Source: Rikenella microfusus
GTDB taxonomy: Bacteria > Bacteroidota > Bacteroidia > Bacteroidales > Tenuifilaceae
Length of the DNA: 64,000 bases
Assembly: GCA_020722565.1 (NCBI GenBank)
Contig: DYKO01000001.1
Span: forward strand, 124,001-188,000
Reading direction: 5' to 3'
The position numbers were made by a program, and so were the translations under genes. This document shows, piece after piece, positions 37,344-48,109 of this stretch. The notes below the pieces were generated by a model, which was given only the letters and a program-made list of their open reading frames with translations, did no database searches and was not told the origin of the DNA. Every line of letters begins with the position of its first letter. Position 1 is the stretch's first letter.

Positions 37344-37369
37344 ACGCACGCAAAGTGATTTGCGTGCGT
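37344..37369 (-). terminator. Rho-independent terminator after pckA
   Basis: An 11-bp perfect stem (ACGCACGCAAA at 37344-37354 with 37359-37369) closes a GTGA loop. It is T-rich on the minus-strand 3' side and lies 24 bp past the pckA stop. Confidence 0.88.
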
Positions 37370-37393
37370 AAACAAGTATAATGAAAAATATTT

Positions 37394-39010
37394 TTAAAGG
37401 GTAGGCCCTGCGGCTACCAACTTTTGTCCCCACTCGTTATCGGTAAATGTTTTGAAGTTATCGATAAACTTTTGAGCCAGGTTACGAGCCGCATTATCCC
37501 AATCGGCAGGATTTTTCCATTGGTTTCTAGGATTCAGCAAAGCTGAATCAACACCCGGTAACCATTTGGGAATTTGCAAATTAAATATGGGAAGAACATC
37601 ATATTCAACGTTGTCGAAACTGCCATCGAGTATGGCGCTGATAATGGCACGTGTTGAAGGTAAGTCGATTCTGTGCCCAACTCCATACTGACCACCAATC
37701 CAACCGGTATTAACCAGGTAAGCCTTGGAACCATGCTGGTTCATTTTTTTAACCAGTTCACGGGCATAAGCTGTGGGATGAAGCATTAGAAACGCCTGAC
37801 CAAAGCAACTGCTAAAGGTAGGTTGGGGTTCAACTACTCCAAGTTCGGTACCGGCAAGTTTAGCTGTAAAGCCGCTTAGAAAATGATACTGCATCTGTTC
37901 AGGAGATAAGCGGGCTACCGGAGGAAGAACGCCAAACGCATCGGCAGTAAGGAAAATTACGTTCTTAGCATGGCCCGCTTTGGAAACGGGTTTTACAATG
38001 TTACGAATATGGTATATTGGATACGATACTCTTGTATTCTCGGTTTTGCGTTTGGAATGAAAGTCGATATTACCCTCAGTGTCAACATCAAGGTTCTCCA
38101 AAAGCGCATCGCGCTTAATGGCTGCAAAGATATCGGGTTCTTTTTTGGGGTCAAGGTCAATGCACTTGGCGTAGCATCCCCCCTCAAAGTTGAAAACGCC
38201 CGAATCGTCCCAACCATGCTCATCGTCGCCGATTAGGAAACGATTTGGATCGGCAGAAAGGGTGGTTTTTCCAGTGCCGGAAAGGCCAAAGAAAATAGCC
38301 ACATCGCCCTTGGAACCAACATTAGCGCTACAATGCATTGATGCAATGCCCCGGAGAGGTAAGTAAAAATTCATTACGGAGAATATCCCCTTTTTCATTT
38401 CCCCCCCATACCATGTTCCGCCAATAAGAGCCATGCGTTCAGTGAGATGAAATGCCACAAACACCTCGCTGTTCAGGTTTTGCTCTTTCCAATATGGATT
38501 TGTTGTTTTGGAGGCCACCAGCACAACGAAATCGGGCTTAAAGTTTTTCAGCTCCTCCTCGCTGGGGCGAATAAACATGTTTTTCACGAAATGGGCCTGC
38601 CAGGCCACTTCCATTACAAACCTAACGCATAAGCGTGAGTCCTCATTGGCGCCTGCGTATGCGTCAACTATATATAATTTTTTCCCGTTGAGCTGGTTAA
38701 CGCTAATTTCCTTTAACTTGTTCCAAACCTCCTGCGAAATGGGTTTATTGTCCGATCCCTTTTTGCCAGGTTCAGCCCACCAAACATCATTTTCAGTATT
38801 TGGCTCTTTAACAACATACTTGTCCTTTGGTGAACGACCAGTAAATATGCCAGTGTCAACGTTTACTGCTCCCAACTTAGTAATAATACCTCTTTCGTAT
38901 CCCTCTAAATTTGGGTGAATTTCATGCTCATAGAGCAAATCGTATGAGGGATTATAGTATAGTTCTTTTACTTTATTAATTCCATAGATTGATAGGTCGG
39001 GTGCTTGCAT
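37394..39010 (-). CDS. pckA: Phosphoenolpyruvate carboxykinase (ATP)
   Basis: 538 residues from ATG 39010 ([11 protein letters not shown]). The upstream extension to 39049 would overlap the predicted promoter and is rejected. Conserved elements are [10 protein letters not shown] (oxaloacetate site), the kinase P-loop [39 protein letters not shown] with the metal-binding Asp, and RVSYPIYHI. It converts oxaloacetate and ATP to phosphoenolpyruvate, or the reverse in CO2-fixing fermenters. Single-gene unit with its own promoter and terminator. Confidence 0.97.
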   Translation of the reverse strand: MQAPDLSIYGINKVKELYYNPSYDLLYEHEIHPNLEGYERGIITKLGAVNVDTGIFTGRSPKDKYVVKEPNTENDVWWAEPGKKGSDNKPISQEVWNKLKEISVNQLNGKKLYIVDAYAGANEDSRLCVRFVMEVAWQAHFVKNMFIRPSEEELKNFKPDFVVLVASKTTNPYWKEQNLNSEVFVAFHLTERMALIGGTWYGGEMKKGIFSVMNFYLPLRGIASMHCSANVGSKGDVAIFFGLSGTGKTTLSADPNRFLIGDDEHGWDDSGVFNFEGGCYAKCIDLDPKKEPDIFAAIKRDALLENLDVDTEGNIDFHSKRKTENTRVSYPIYHIRNIVKPVSKAGHAKNVIFLTADAFGVLPPVARLSPEQMQYHFLSGFTAKLAGTELGVVEPQPTFSSCFGQAFLMLHPTAYARELVKKMNQHGSKAYLVNTGWIGGQYGVGHRIDLPSTRAIISAILDGSFDNVEYDVLPIFNLQIPKWLPGVDSALLNPRNQWKNPADWDNAARNLAQKFIDNFKTFTDNEWGQKLVAAGPTL

Positions 39011-39048
39011 GAGTACAAATTTTAGTTTGGTATAAATTTTATTAATCA

Positions 39049-39078
39049 CAAAAGTATAAAATTATGACAAAGGTCAAA
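39049..39078 (-). promoter_or_regulatory. Predicted promoter of pckA
   Basis: On the minus strand TTTG (39078-39075), an 18-base spacer and TACTTTTG (39056-39049) match both consensus elements exactly, with a spacer one base short of usual. Leader to the ATG at 39010 is about 32 bases. Confidence 0.6.
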
Positions 39079-39164
39079 TGTTTAGGTATATGTTAAAAAA
39101 AATATGGTCAGTGTAACGGAACTATAAATGCTTATGATACTTTAACGTGTGTTAAATCAAATGT

Positions 39165-40067
39165 CTAATCGATATGCATGCATTGTTTATCATAGGACAG
39201 GGGTTCAATGTGAATGGTAGCATCAATCCCAAGTTCTTCCTTAATGGTATGTTCAATGTTCGAAATGATCCTATGAGCATCCTCTATAACCATTTGGTTG
39301 GGTAAATTAACATGAAATGTTAACTCTTGGTGCATAACGTAGTTATGAATATGAAAATGATGCGGGTTCAGGTCACCATAATCCTGCTTAATAACAATTT
39401 GCTTCACCCGTCCTATCAGCTCTTCATTAGGTTCCTCACCTAAAACTACTGCTGTAGTATTGATAAAAATTTTTACTCCTGAGTAAAGTATGAGCAATGC
39501 AACAATAATGCTAAGAACACCATCGATCCACCAGAAATATTTTCCCAAAAAAATACCAATTAAAACCACTACCGATGAAATCGCATCACTACGGTGATGC
39601 CAACCATCGGCTAACACCGATAAAGAGTTAGATTTCTTACCTATATAAAATGCGTATTTCACCAGTGCTTCCTTTACAACTACAGAGATTACCGTTGCTA
39701 TGATTGCAATTAACCCAAAGCTTGTAGACTCGTGCCCCCATAACTTTGCTATTCCTTCGTTGGCAAAATAAAAGGCTACAAAGCCCAGCAAAGAACCTAT
39801 TAGTAATGATGTAACCAATTCCGAGCGGCCATGTCCAAAAGGATGATTTTTGTCGGCAGGTTTGCGTGCAAATTTTAACCCAATCAATAGCATAACCGAA
39901 CTTATGGAATCGGAAAGGGTATGCCAGGCATCAGCAATAAGTGCTAAAGATCCGGAAACCACACCCGCCCAATACTTTAAGGTAAAGAGCAATAGGTTTA
40001 CAAAAATTGAAACCCACCCTTCTCGATTGGCCAATGAAGATTTCTCGTCTGTAATTTTATAGATCAT
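39165..40067 (-). CDS. Cation diffusion facilitator family transporter
   Basis: About 300 residues, start ATG 40067 (or 40076, which would overlap the upstream stop). Six membrane segments are followed by a cytoplasmic domain. The paired metal-site motifs HTLSD (in ADAWHTLSDSISS) and HHRSD (in ADGWHHRSDAISS) on helices 2 and 5 define the family. The C-terminal domain (about 205-300) ends in a His-rich region (HHFHIHNYVMHQE). It exports zinc, iron or another divalent metal in exchange for protons; which metal is not readable. It directly follows the LysM gene and probably shares its transcript. Confidence 0.93.
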   Translation of the reverse strand: MIYKITDEKSSLANREGWVSIFVNLLLFTLKYWAGVVSGSLALIADAWHTLSDSISSVMLLIGLKFARKPADKNHPFGHGRSELVTSLLIGSLLGFVAFYFANEGIAKLWGHESTSFGLIAIIATVISVVVKEALVKYAFYIGKKSNSLSVLADGWHHRSDAISSVVVLIGIFLGKYFWWIDGVLSIIVALLILYSGVKIFINTTAVVLGEEPNEELIGRVKQIVIKQDYGDLNPHHFHIHNYVMHQELTFHVNLPNQMVIEDAHRIISNIEHTIKEELGIDATIHIEPLSYDKQCMHID

Positions 40068-40069
40068 TG

Positions 40070-41935
40070 CTACCAACCCTTCAATTTAACTGTATAGTCA
40101 GGCGAGTAGTGAATGATAAACTGATTGGTATTTAGGGTGTAGCCATCTGATTGAATATTAAACCTAAAGTTGGATTGCAGCAGATAAGGCCGATACTCAG
40201 ATAGGCATGGCACAAAATTCACCCCATATTTAACCAAAGACGAAATGAAATAAATGGCCACGTCATACCCCAAGAATGAAAACATAGTGGGCTCAGCCTT
40301 AAAGGCTTGGCGGTAATTGGTAACAAACCGTTTCACTTCATCCCTATTGTAGTCAATATAAAAGGGTGAAAAAATGTGAATGTTGAGCGCAAAGAAGTAA
40401 TCAATGGGAATATTTTTCAAACGACGCCAACGCGAGGGACCGTAAATCTCAGTGCTTAAGTTATAGTATGACTTTACTGCATAAAGATTCCCGAGAATAT
40501 CGGTTACAAAAGGTTCATCGTCCGAGGGAATTATTACCACATTGACTAAATCGGGTTTAAGAAGTTTAACCAACTTTTCCTGTACATCGGACGATTTTAA
40601 AGCTGCCGCCTTATGATTGTACTTTGCCACGGAAATACCTTCACTGGCAGTTTTTACTTTTAACAGCGAATCGAAATTCTGGATTGATTTTGATGCAAGA
40701 TAATCGATATTGTAAATAACCAGGTAATTCTTGTTTGGATCAAACTTAAACCCCTTAATAAATATATCAATTTGGTTGCTGAAACTTTGACCTATAGAAA
40801 TAATGTTGGATGAATTACCAAGTACCACATTGTTTCCATATAGCGGTGAAACAAAATTTTTGTTGTGCTGCTGTGCAAAAGCGGCAACGGGTTTAATTTG
40901 ATCAATCATAAATGGCCCGACTATAAGATCGGACTCAGCTAAGGAGTTGGATTGGATTATCTGGTTCACCTCTTTAGCTGACCGTTTGGTATCTAAAACC
41001 TTAAGGTTTAAGGATACGCGGCTGCGTTTCATTGAATCGACAGCCAATAGGAATCCCTCATAAAATTCCAGCGATATTTGAGAAATTTGGCTCAAATGGT
41101 TATTAGAAGAAATGACACCCTCGTCCTGTGTTATATCATCATCTTGTTTTTCGGTTGCCATGGAAACCTGAGTGAACGGCAATAGTAGCGACACATTAAA
41201 TGGTTTTCCATCGTAGTGGTAGCTATTGGCACATTTTGATTTGACGATTTCGGATTCATTTACCGCTGGTTTGGGCTCTTCCTGAAGTGGAACCTGCTTA
41301 CGAACGGGAATCCTTAGGGTAGTACCCAGTTTTAATCCGTCTTTTATTAAATCAAAGTTGTAAAACTCAATCTCCTTGGCCGGAACGCCATACCGCCGCG
41401 AAATAGCAAAAAGGCCCTCATGGGGCTGAACCTCATGAAGAATAAACTCAACAGAATCGACCGCAGGCTGCTGTTCAATATCCTTAATGGGGTTACGGGG
41501 AATGCGCAGGGTCTGGCTAACACTCAAGCCATCTTTCGCCTCGGGATTGAGCCGTATAATTTCGTCCATGGTTACATTATACATTTTTGAAATGCCAAAG
41601 AGTGTTTCCTTGCGCTTAACAATATGGTAAACATAATCATCGTCGGATTTTTGCTCTTTGACCTTAGTCGGAATTTTCAAGGCTTGTCCCACCTTAAGGC
41701 CGGCATAAATATCGGGATTAGCAATGGCAATTTCTGATTGGCTTACTCCATAAGCTTTACTAATAGAGTAAAGCGTTTCACCAGCCTGTACGATATGTAC
41801 GTAGTAGGTTTTCCCATCAACCCTTACCTTATCCATCGATATTTTGACATCAACCTCTTGCGATTTTGCCGTTGTGCAAGAAAAAATCAATATCAATATA
41901 TAGTAAAAAAACAGTGGATACTTATGGAAGTTCAT
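40070..41935 (-). CDS. LysM-repeat protein fused to a periplasmic-binding-like domain
   Basis: 621 residues from ATG 41935 (MNFHKYPLFF). The signal sequence ends near TTAKSQ, with an SCTT that may be a lipobox. Three LysM repeats follow (YVHIVQAGETLYSISKAYGV, then VYHIVKRKETLFGISK and LHEVQPHEGLFAISRRYGV, together about 40-220), which bind peptidoglycan glycans. The C-terminal 370 residues resemble type-1 periplasmic-binding proteins of amino-acid ABC systems (DLIVGPFMIDQIKPVAAFAQQHNKNFVSPL, VVIIPSDDEPFVTDILGNL). This combination is common in Bacteroidota but its function is not established; a cell-wall-anchored sensor or envelope-assembly role is possible. Confidence 0.9.
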   Translation of the reverse strand: MNFHKYPLFFYYILILIFSCTTAKSQEVDVKISMDKVRVDGKTYYVHIVQAGETLYSISKAYGVSQSEIAIANPDIYAGLKVGQALKIPTKVKEQKSDDDYVYHIVKRKETLFGISKMYNVTMDEIIRLNPEAKDGLSVSQTLRIPRNPIKDIEQQPAVDSVEFILHEVQPHEGLFAISRRYGVPAKEIEFYNFDLIKDGLKLGTTLRIPVRKQVPLQEEPKPAVNESEIVKSKCANSYHYDGKPFNVSLLLPFTQVSMATEKQDDDITQDEGVISSNNHLSQISQISLEFYEGFLLAVDSMKRSRVSLNLKVLDTKRSAKEVNQIIQSNSLAESDLIVGPFMIDQIKPVAAFAQQHNKNFVSPLYGNNVVLGNSSNIISIGQSFSNQIDIFIKGFKFDPNKNYLVIYNIDYLASKSIQNFDSLLKVKTASEGISVAKYNHKAAALKSSDVQEKLVKLLKPDLVNVVIIPSDDEPFVTDILGNLYAVKSYYNLSTEIYGPSRWRRLKNIPIDYFFALNIHIFSPFYIDYNRDEVKRFVTNYRQAFKAEPTMFSFLGYDVAIYFISSLVKYGVNFVPCLSEYRPYLLQSNFRFNIQSDGYTLNTNQFIIHYSPDYTVKLKGW

Positions 41936-42180
41936 GAATTTGAATGTTTTTGTATGAATCATTGCCTGCAAATTTTACAACAGGGTAAATTTATTATTTT
42001 GCAAAACACTTTGAACATTGGCAAGTAGAATACACAATTTATATCACAAAAATAGTCTTTTCATTTTTAATATCAAATCGTGTGCCCCTATTGCCAATTT
42101 TTCAGCTTTCCCTAAATAAATTCAAATGTTTTGACAATTATTGTTAACTTTTTTTTTAAAATTGCATTAAAATAGGTTAA

Positions 42181-45066
42181 ATGTTACTTGCTGATAAACA
42201 TTTGAATTTGGCTCTGGCACTTTACCAACACCGTGAATTAGGGGTTACTATAGGCGCATATCTCATTAGGGCAATTAACGACGATACCTATATCATTGAA
42301 AAAAATGTTATAGTTGATCCTGGCTGCCTGATTTCGGATAGGAACTCAGATGAACAGGTAGAGATAATCCGATATATACAGGAGGTATCAGAAAAAAGTC
42401 TTCTTAAACTTTTCGGAAGGAATACCAAAACATTTTCGGAACTGCTACAAAAGGTTCAGGAAGACGAGCAACTAAATGGCTATATAAGGAATTACATAGA
42501 CCGAAGAATTAGCAAAGCAATTGACCTAGCAACAACGCTCAATATTCCCATATTTTTACGCGATAAGAATGCCAGGAACCTTTACCGTGAGCGTATGCTT
42601 GAGTTCAAACAGGAACCAGCCCAACCCGTTTTTAGGTTTGAACTCTATGAAAACGGAATTAGATACTCGCTAAAAATTGTACATTCAGGCGCTACTATCT
42701 CCCTCAACCCCAACAATCTTGATGTTTTAACCATTGAGCCGTGTTTGTTAAAAATATCGGGAACTATTTATAAAGTAGATGGCATTGATGGACGAAAGTT
42801 TTTACCCTACACCAAAAAAGAATACGTACTTATACCCCAGCAGTCGGTTCAAAAATACATGGAAACCTTTATACTCAATACCATTAGAAATAATCATGTT
42901 GAGGCTGTAGGCTTTGATGTTTTAGAGGAGCATTCACGCCCTAAACCAGTTCTGATTTTAGATGAGCGATTAGCTGGCGGCGCATGCCTATCGTTAAACT
43001 TCCAATACGGCAAAAAGATGGTAGCCTCGAATAGCTCACCTATAAGCGAGGTAAAGCTAACACACAAAAAAGATCATTACTCATTCGTTAAATATAGCCG
43101 ATCGGCCGAAAGGGAAGAAAAGATTAAACAATCGCTTTTTAAAAAGTGGAAACTTAACAAAACTGGCGAGAACGAGTTTTCCCCAGACAGAATTGAAAAT
43201 GACGGATTTAATCATTATCGAGTTGTAGAATGGCTCAACCGCCATTACCATGAACTCATTAATGATGGATTTGAAATAATTCAAAGATACCAACAGGTTA
43301 CTTTTCACCTTTCGGGATTCAACTTAAATATTAAAATAAACGATGGCATTGACTGGTTCGACCTTAACGGACAAGTTCAAATAGGAAATTTTTCAATACC
43401 CTTTGCCTACTTCAAAAAGCACATAATCAAAAACATACATGAGTTTACCCTACCCAATGGGACTGTATTCATACTCCCTGATGAGTGGTTTGCCAAATAT
43501 CGGACCATAATGCTGTTGGGTAAAGAAGAAGATGGACATATTAGGTTATCAAAAGCAGCAGCATCATTACTGTACCAAACTGGAATTACCGGCCTAAGCA
43601 CATCCGATATAACCGAACGCGTTAAAAAGATTGAGGTCAAGGACATCGATATTCCCAAAAGTTTAAATGCCCAATTGCGTAAATATCAGATTATTGGCTA
43701 TGCCTGGCTGAAAACCCTTACCGAAAATGGTTTGAATGGCTGCCTTGCCGACGATATGGGTCTGGGAAAAACATTGCAAACCATCACCCTTCTGCTATCC
43801 AATTATGAAAAAAATAATTTTTCTAAAGGCGAAGGTAAAACCAGCTTAGTAATTACACCCACATCAATAATTTACAACTGGCAAAATGAATTTTCACGAT
43901 TTGCCCCATTTCTTAAAGTTGGCGTATACCATGGTTCACAGCGCGACAAGAGCCTGAAACCATTTTTACAGCACCATGTTATAATAACTTCGTACGGTAC
44001 TATTCGAAACGATATTGAGCTATTCAAGAATTTCAACTTTAATTATGTAGTGCTCGATGAGAGCCAAACCATAAAAAATCCAGCCTCGAAAACCTACCGT
44101 TGCGCTTTGCTGCTGAAGTACCAAAAAACACTGTGCCTAAGCGGAACTCCTATCGAAAATAATCTTTTCGACCTATGGGCCCAGATGAACTTTCTGAACC
44201 GTGGAATGCTGGGAGGATTAAAAATGTTTCGCGAGGAATTTGCTGTTCCCATTGAGCGAAAGAACGATACCGAAAAGCATAAGCTGTTAAAAAGAATTAT
44301 TGAGCCCCTGATTTTCAGACGGACAAAGGAAGAGGTTGCCCGTGAGCTTCCCCCATTAACCGAACAGGTTATATACTGCGAAATGACCGATGAACAAAGC
44401 AAAGCCTACGAAACTGAAAAATCAAAAGCACGAAGATTAATCATTGAAAATTTTGAACAGGTCAGTGATAAAACATCAAACATGAATGTTTTATCGGCGT
44501 TAAGTAGGCTGCGACAACTGGCAAACCATCCTGCAATGCTGGAGGACTACCCCACCCTGTCGTCGGGGAAATTCGAAGAAGTTACCCTTATGATTGATAG
44601 CGTGCTTTCCGAAAACCATAAAATACTTATTTTCTCATCTTTTGTGAAGCATCTCATACAGGTGGAAAACTACCTTAAGGAAAGTGCCATTGGCTACGAA
44701 ATGTTAACCGGTTCAACTGTTAACCGTTCCGATGTGGTTGAAGAGTTTCAAAACAATCCCGAAAAAAAGGTATTCCTCATCTCACTTAAGGCCGGAGGTG
44801 TTGGGCTAAACCTTACCGCTGCCGATTACATTTTCATCCTCGACCCGTGGTGGAATCCTGCAGCCGAAATGCAGGCTGCATCGAGAGCTCACCGCATCGG
44901 ACAGACCAAAAACGTATTTGTTTACCGCTTTATAACCCGGAATACGGTTGAGGAAAAAATACTCAAGCTACAGGCTCACAAGGAAAACCTGGCGCACGAG
45001 TTTGTTAACACCAACAACCCCATGGTTCTAATGAACAAAGAGCAGCTGCTTAACTTGGTTGAATAA
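42181..45066 (+). CDS. Snf2/Rad54-family (HepA-like) DEAD-box helicase
   Basis: 961 residues. The N-terminal 480 residues are a poorly conserved region without a recognisable SWIM zinc motif. The ATPase core follows: Walker A DDMGLGKTLQ near 524, the Walker B equivalent DESQ near 626, then SGTPIENNLFDLWAQMNFL. The C-terminal helicase lobe has SLKAGGVGLNLTAADYIF and RAHRIGQTKNVFVYRF near 902. Such ATP-driven translocases remodel protein-DNA complexes, for example recycling RNA polymerase. Transcribed divergently from the LysM gene and convergent with purC. Confidence 0.95.
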   Translation: MLLADKHLNLALALYQHRELGVTIGAYLIRAINDDTYIIEKNVIVDPGCLISDRNSDEQVEIIRYIQEVSEKSLLKLFGRNTKTFSELLQKVQEDEQLNGYIRNYIDRRISKAIDLATTLNIPIFLRDKNARNLYRERMLEFKQEPAQPVFRFELYENGIRYSLKIVHSGATISLNPNNLDVLTIEPCLLKISGTIYKVDGIDGRKFLPYTKKEYVLIPQQSVQKYMETFILNTIRNNHVEAVGFDVLEEHSRPKPVLILDERLAGGACLSLNFQYGKKMVASNSSPISEVKLTHKKDHYSFVKYSRSAEREEKIKQSLFKKWKLNKTGENEFSPDRIENDGFNHYRVVEWLNRHYHELINDGFEIIQRYQQVTFHLSGFNLNIKINDGIDWFDLNGQVQIGNFSIPFAYFKKHIIKNIHEFTLPNGTVFILPDEWFAKYRTIMLLGKEEDGHIRLSKAAASLLYQTGITGLSTSDITERVKKIEVKDIDIPKSLNAQLRKYQIIGYAWLKTLTENGLNGCLADDMGLGKTLQTITLLLSNYEKNNFSKGEGKTSLVITPTSIIYNWQNEFSRFAPFLKVGVYHGSQRDKSLKPFLQHHVIITSYGTIRNDIELFKNFNFNYVVLDESQTIKNPASKTYRCALLLKYQKTLCLSGTPIENNLFDLWAQMNFLNRGMLGGLKMFREEFAVPIERKNDTEKHKLLKRIIEPLIFRRTKEEVARELPPLTEQVIYCEMTDEQSKAYETEKSKARRLIIENFEQVSDKTSNMNVLSALSRLRQLANHPAMLEDYPTLSSGKFEEVTLMIDSVLSENHKILIFSSFVKHLIQVENYLKESAIGYEMLTGSTVNRSDVVEEFQNNPEKKVFLISLKAGGVGLNLTAADYIFILDPWWNPAAEMQAASRAHRIGQTKNVFVYRFITRNTVEEKILKLQAHKENLAHEFVNTNNPMVLMNKEQLLNLVE

Positions 45067-45187
45067 CCATTAAAAAAAGCAAATCTCATAAAATCTTAGC
45101 TTATTCGGTATATCAAAATAAAAACAAACCCTCCGTTTAAAAAAACACAGAGGGTTAAATCAGTATTTTGTACTATGGCCTAAAAGG

Positions 45188-46132
45188 TTACAAAGTGTGA
45201 AGAAAGTTCAGCACGTTACTTTCGATACGTTTTAAAACATCAATATTATCGGCACAGATAAATTTGTCACCCGTAATCTGCTCGTAAAGTTCAATATAAC
45301 GATTCGAGACCTGTTCTACAAAATCAGGTGTCATTTCCGGAACCAATTGCCCCTCTTTCCCCTGAAAGCCATTGGCCATTAACCATTCGCGAACAAACTC
45401 CTTGGATAGCTGCTTCTGTTCCATCCCTTTTTTGAATCGGTCCTCATAGCCTTCTGCATAAAAGTAGCGCGAAGAGTCGGGGGTATGGATTTCGTCAATT
45501 AGGTAGATTTTGCCATCCCGCTTGCCAAATTCATATTTAGTATCAACAAGTATCAGCCCCATTTGATTTGCCATCTGGGTGCCGCGTTCGAAAAGTTTCA
45601 GAGTGTAATGCTCAAGCAGGTTGTAATCCTCCTCACTAACCAGGCCAGTGGCAATAATCTCCTCGCGTGAAATATCAAGGTCATGGCCCTCATCGGCTTT
45701 TGTGGTAGGAGTAATAATTGGATTGGGAAACTTCTGGTGCTCACGCATACCCTCGGGAAGAGGCACACCGCAAAGCGAACGCTTTCCTGCCTTATACTCG
45801 CGCCAGGCATGGCCGGTAAGGTATCCTCTAACCACCATTTCAACTTTAAAGGGTTCGCATAGGTGCCCAACGGTTACCATTGGATCGGGTGAGGCTATCT
45901 TCCAGTTGGGAACAATATCAGTAGTGGCATCAAGAAATTTGTTGGCAATTTGGTTCAGCACCTGTCCCTTATGGGGTATCCCCTTGGGCAAGATAACATC
46001 AAATGCCGAAATGCGATCGGTTACCACCATGATAAGGTACTTGTTGGCAATGTTATACACATCGCGTACCTTTCCGTGGTAAACGGATACCTGTCCGGGA
46101 AACTGAAAATTTGTGCGGGTAATTGCTTCCAT
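45188..46132 (-). CDS. purC: Phosphoribosylaminoimidazole-succinocarboxamide synthase
   Basis: 314 residues of the longer, yeast-like SAICAR synthetase form. The start region [16 protein letters not shown] and the later [28 protein letters not shown] and [10 protein letters not shown]...[13 protein letters not shown] are all family signatures. It joins aspartate to CAIR with ATP in purine synthesis. Starts 4 bp after phoH in the same direction. Confidence 0.97.
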   Translation of the reverse strand: MEAITRTNFQFPGQVSVYHGKVRDVYNIANKYLIMVVTDRISAFDVILPKGIPHKGQVLNQIANKFLDATTDIVPNWKIASPDPMVTVGHLCEPFKVEMVVRGYLTGHAWREYKAGKRSLCGVPLPEGMREHQKFPNPIITPTTKADEGHDLDISREEIIATGLVSEEDYNLLEHYTLKLFERGTQMANQMGLILVDTKYEFGKRDGKIYLIDEIHTPDSSRYFYAEGYEDRFKKGMEQKQLSKEFVREWLMANGFQGKEGQLVPEMTPDFVEQVSNRYIELYEQITGDKFICADNIDVLKRIESNVLNFLHTL

Positions 46133-46136
46133 GTTG

Positions 46137-47138
46137 CTATTGGATTTGGTTTTGATTAGCAGGGGTGCTCTTCTCGGGTTCAGTAGGTTTTACATCATCT
46201 TGCTCAAAGGCATTTACAATGTACTTAACCAGTTTATGCCGTATAATATCTCGGGTATCAAAATAAATTATGGCTATATCGTTAATGCCGCTCAGCAGAT
46301 CAATAGCCCTAACCAAACCAGAATCTTCTTTTCGGGGTAAATCAATTTGGGTGATATCACCAGTTACAATAAACTTAGCATTACTCCCCATTCGAGTAAG
46401 GAACATTTTTAGCTGACTTAGCGTGGTATTTTGTGCCTCGTCGAGTATCACAAAGGCGTTACCGAGCGTTCGGCCCCGCATGTAAGCAAGTGGGGCAATT
46501 TGAACGGTACCGTCTTCCATAAACTCCTCTAACTTTCGAGGCGGAATCATATCGTGTAAGGCATCGTAAAGGGGTTGAAGGTAGGGATCGAGTTTTTCCT
46601 TCATATCGCCGGGTAGGAATCCCAACCGCTCGCCTGCCTCAACTGCTGGACGAGTTAGAATAATACGTTTAACCTCCTTATTTTTCAAAGCTTTAACTGC
46701 CAATGCAATGGCTGTATAGGTTTTTCCCGAACCCGCTGGTCCAATAGCAAATAGCAAATCATTGCTCTTATACATTTCAACCAGTTTCCGTTGGTTAACC
46801 GTTCGAGCCTTAACCAATTTCCCGTGGTTGCCATAAACCAAAACATCGGCTAAATCTTCCTCGGCTTTACTTATTGAATCGGGATTATCCTGCAATATAT
46901 CCTTTATATTCGATTCGCTGAGGTAACCAAACTTAATGTAAAAATCAATCATGGCATGTAGCTTTGCTTCGAGGTCGTTAATAAGTTCCTCATTGCCAAC
47001 AGCCTTTACCAGGTTCCCCCGAGCAATAATTTTCAACTTAGGGTAGTGATTAGAAATTAAATCAAATCGGGTGTTGTTAACCCCGTATAGCACCAATGGG
47101 TCAATTCCCTCGATAATAATTGTTCGTTCACCAGCCAT
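46137..47138 (-). CDS. PhoH-like ATPase
   Basis: 333 residues. A KH-like N-terminal region (about 1-110) precedes the PhoH ATPase domain, with Walker [39 protein letters not shown], and Walker [22 protein letters not shown]. Members are cytoplasmic nucleotide hydrolases linked to RNA metabolism, and in many bacteria lie near the ribosome-maturation endonuclease ybeY, which is not seen here. First gene of a two-gene unit with purC. Confidence 0.95.
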   Translation of the reverse strand: MAGERTIIIEGIDPLVLYGVNNTRFDLISNHYPKLKIIARGNLVKAVGNEELINDLEAKLHAMIDFYIKFGYLSESNIKDILQDNPDSISKAEEDLADVLVYGNHGKLVKARTVNQRKLVEMYKSNDLLFAIGPAGSGKTYTAIALAVKALKNKEVKRIILTRPAVEAGERLGFLPGDMKEKLDPYLQPLYDALHDMIPPRKLEEFMEDGTVQIAPLAYMRGRTLGNAFVILDEAQNTTLSQLKMFLTRMGSNAKFIVTGDITQIDLPRKEDSGLVRAIDLLSGINDIAIIYFDTRDIIRHKLVKYIVNAFEQDDVKPTEPEKSTPANQNQIQ

Positions 47139-47156
47139 TTACTAACTTTTCTGGTG

Positions 47157-47188
47157 CAAAGTTAATGTAATTGATCGGCTTTTTTAAA
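47157..47188 (-). promoter_or_regulatory. Predicted promoter of phoH-purC
   Basis: On the minus strand TTTA (47188-47185), a 20-base spacer and TAACTTTG (47164-47157), the latter an exact -7 match. The leader would be only about 13 bases. Confidence 0.5.
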
Positions 47189-47302
47189 TCGAAGTTTAAT
47201 AAGTTATTGAATAAACTCAATATCATACCTAAGCAAAAGTTTGGTGGCATCAACCCAAAAATTTAAACTTTCTGAATTACATTTGTGAGGAAATTGATAT
47301 CG

Positions 47303-48109
47303 ATGGACGGTAAAATACCCCGATTGGTAACGCTAACTACCGACTGGAGCAAGCAGGATTTCTATTTTGGTATGCTCTACGGGAAAATTATATCCATATC
47401 GCCCGAAATAAGAATAGTTAACTTGAGCCACAATATTTCGCCATTCAACTACACCTATGCTGCATTTATCATAAAACATTCGTTCCGGCATTTTCCTGAA
47501 CATAGCGTGCATATATGCATGGTAAACAGCGATTCATCGCCTAAAAACAGATTGCTTTTATTTGAACACCAAAAACATTACTTTATTGTACCCGACAATG
47601 GAAGCATATCGCTCATAGCCGATGAGTTTCCGTTGAAAATATTTGGATATGACACAGTAAATTCCAGTTTTGGGTCGCTGGATGCGATAGGCAATGCCCT
47701 TTCTAACCTTTTGGCTAATTCCGATATGAGTCAATATATAGTTGATGGTTCTGGCATTAAAAAGCTAACCCCTATGCTGCCTGTGATTGAAGCCGATAGC
47801 ATTACCGGAAAGGTAATTTATATCGATTCATACCAAAATGCCATTACCAACATATCGCACGATGAATTCGAAAACGAAAGAAAATCAAGAAGGTTCACCA
47901 TATATCTTCAGAGCTATAGCTACAGCATAACCGCAATCAGTCAATCCTATAACGATGTGGAGGGGGGTGAGCTGTTAGCCATTTTTAACTCACTTGGGCT
48001 ACTTGAAATCGCCCTACGCGATGGGCCTGTGGCTCAACTGTTCAATCTTACGGTTAACTCCAGCATTTTGATTCAGTTTCAAAACGAAGAAAAAATTCTA
48101 AAATCATGA
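47303..48109 (+). CDS. SAM hydroxide adenosyltransferase-like protein (DUF62 family)
   Basis: 268 residues from ATG 47303 (MDGKIPRLVTLTTDW); a GTG at 47285 is less likely. The two-domain DUF62 layout is visible: TTDWSKQDFYFGMLYGKI, NLSHNISPFN and YFIVPDNGSISLI. Family members hydrolyse S-adenosylmethionine to adenosine and methionine, and relatives halogenate it. The usual acidic DPGVG loop is replaced by MVNSDSSPK, so activity may differ from the type enzymes. The 3' end overlaps mazG by 4 bp (ATGA). Confidence 0.88.
   Translation: MDGKIPRLVTLTTDWSKQDFYFGMLYGKIISISPEIRIVNLSHNISPFNYTYAAFIIKHSFRHFPEHSVHICMVNSDSSPKNRLLLFEHQKHYFIVPDNGSISLIADEFPLKIFGYDTVNSSFGSLDAIGNALSNLLANSDMSQYIVDGSGIKKLTPMLPVIEADSITGKVIYIDSYQNAITNISHDEFENERKSRRFTIYLQSYSYSITAISQSYNDVEGGELLAIFNSLGLLEIALRDGPVAQLFNLTVNSSILIQFQNEEKILKS

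Larger units (their letters stand above)
36953..37393. other. Intergenic region between pckA and plsY with nested inverted repeats
   Basis: 441 bases without an open frame. Besides the pckA terminator (37344-37369) it holds a set of nested complementary segments and a perfect palindrome between 37170 and 37266, listed separately. The rest, including the CCCCCAAAGGG stretch near 37146-37156, is unassigned. Confidence 0.6.

Noticed and set aside
45127-45156. Hairpin AACCCTC/GAGGGTT between the Snf2 gene and purC
   Set aside because: Only a 7-bp stem with a 16-base loop; may be a shared terminator of the convergent genes but too weak to list.
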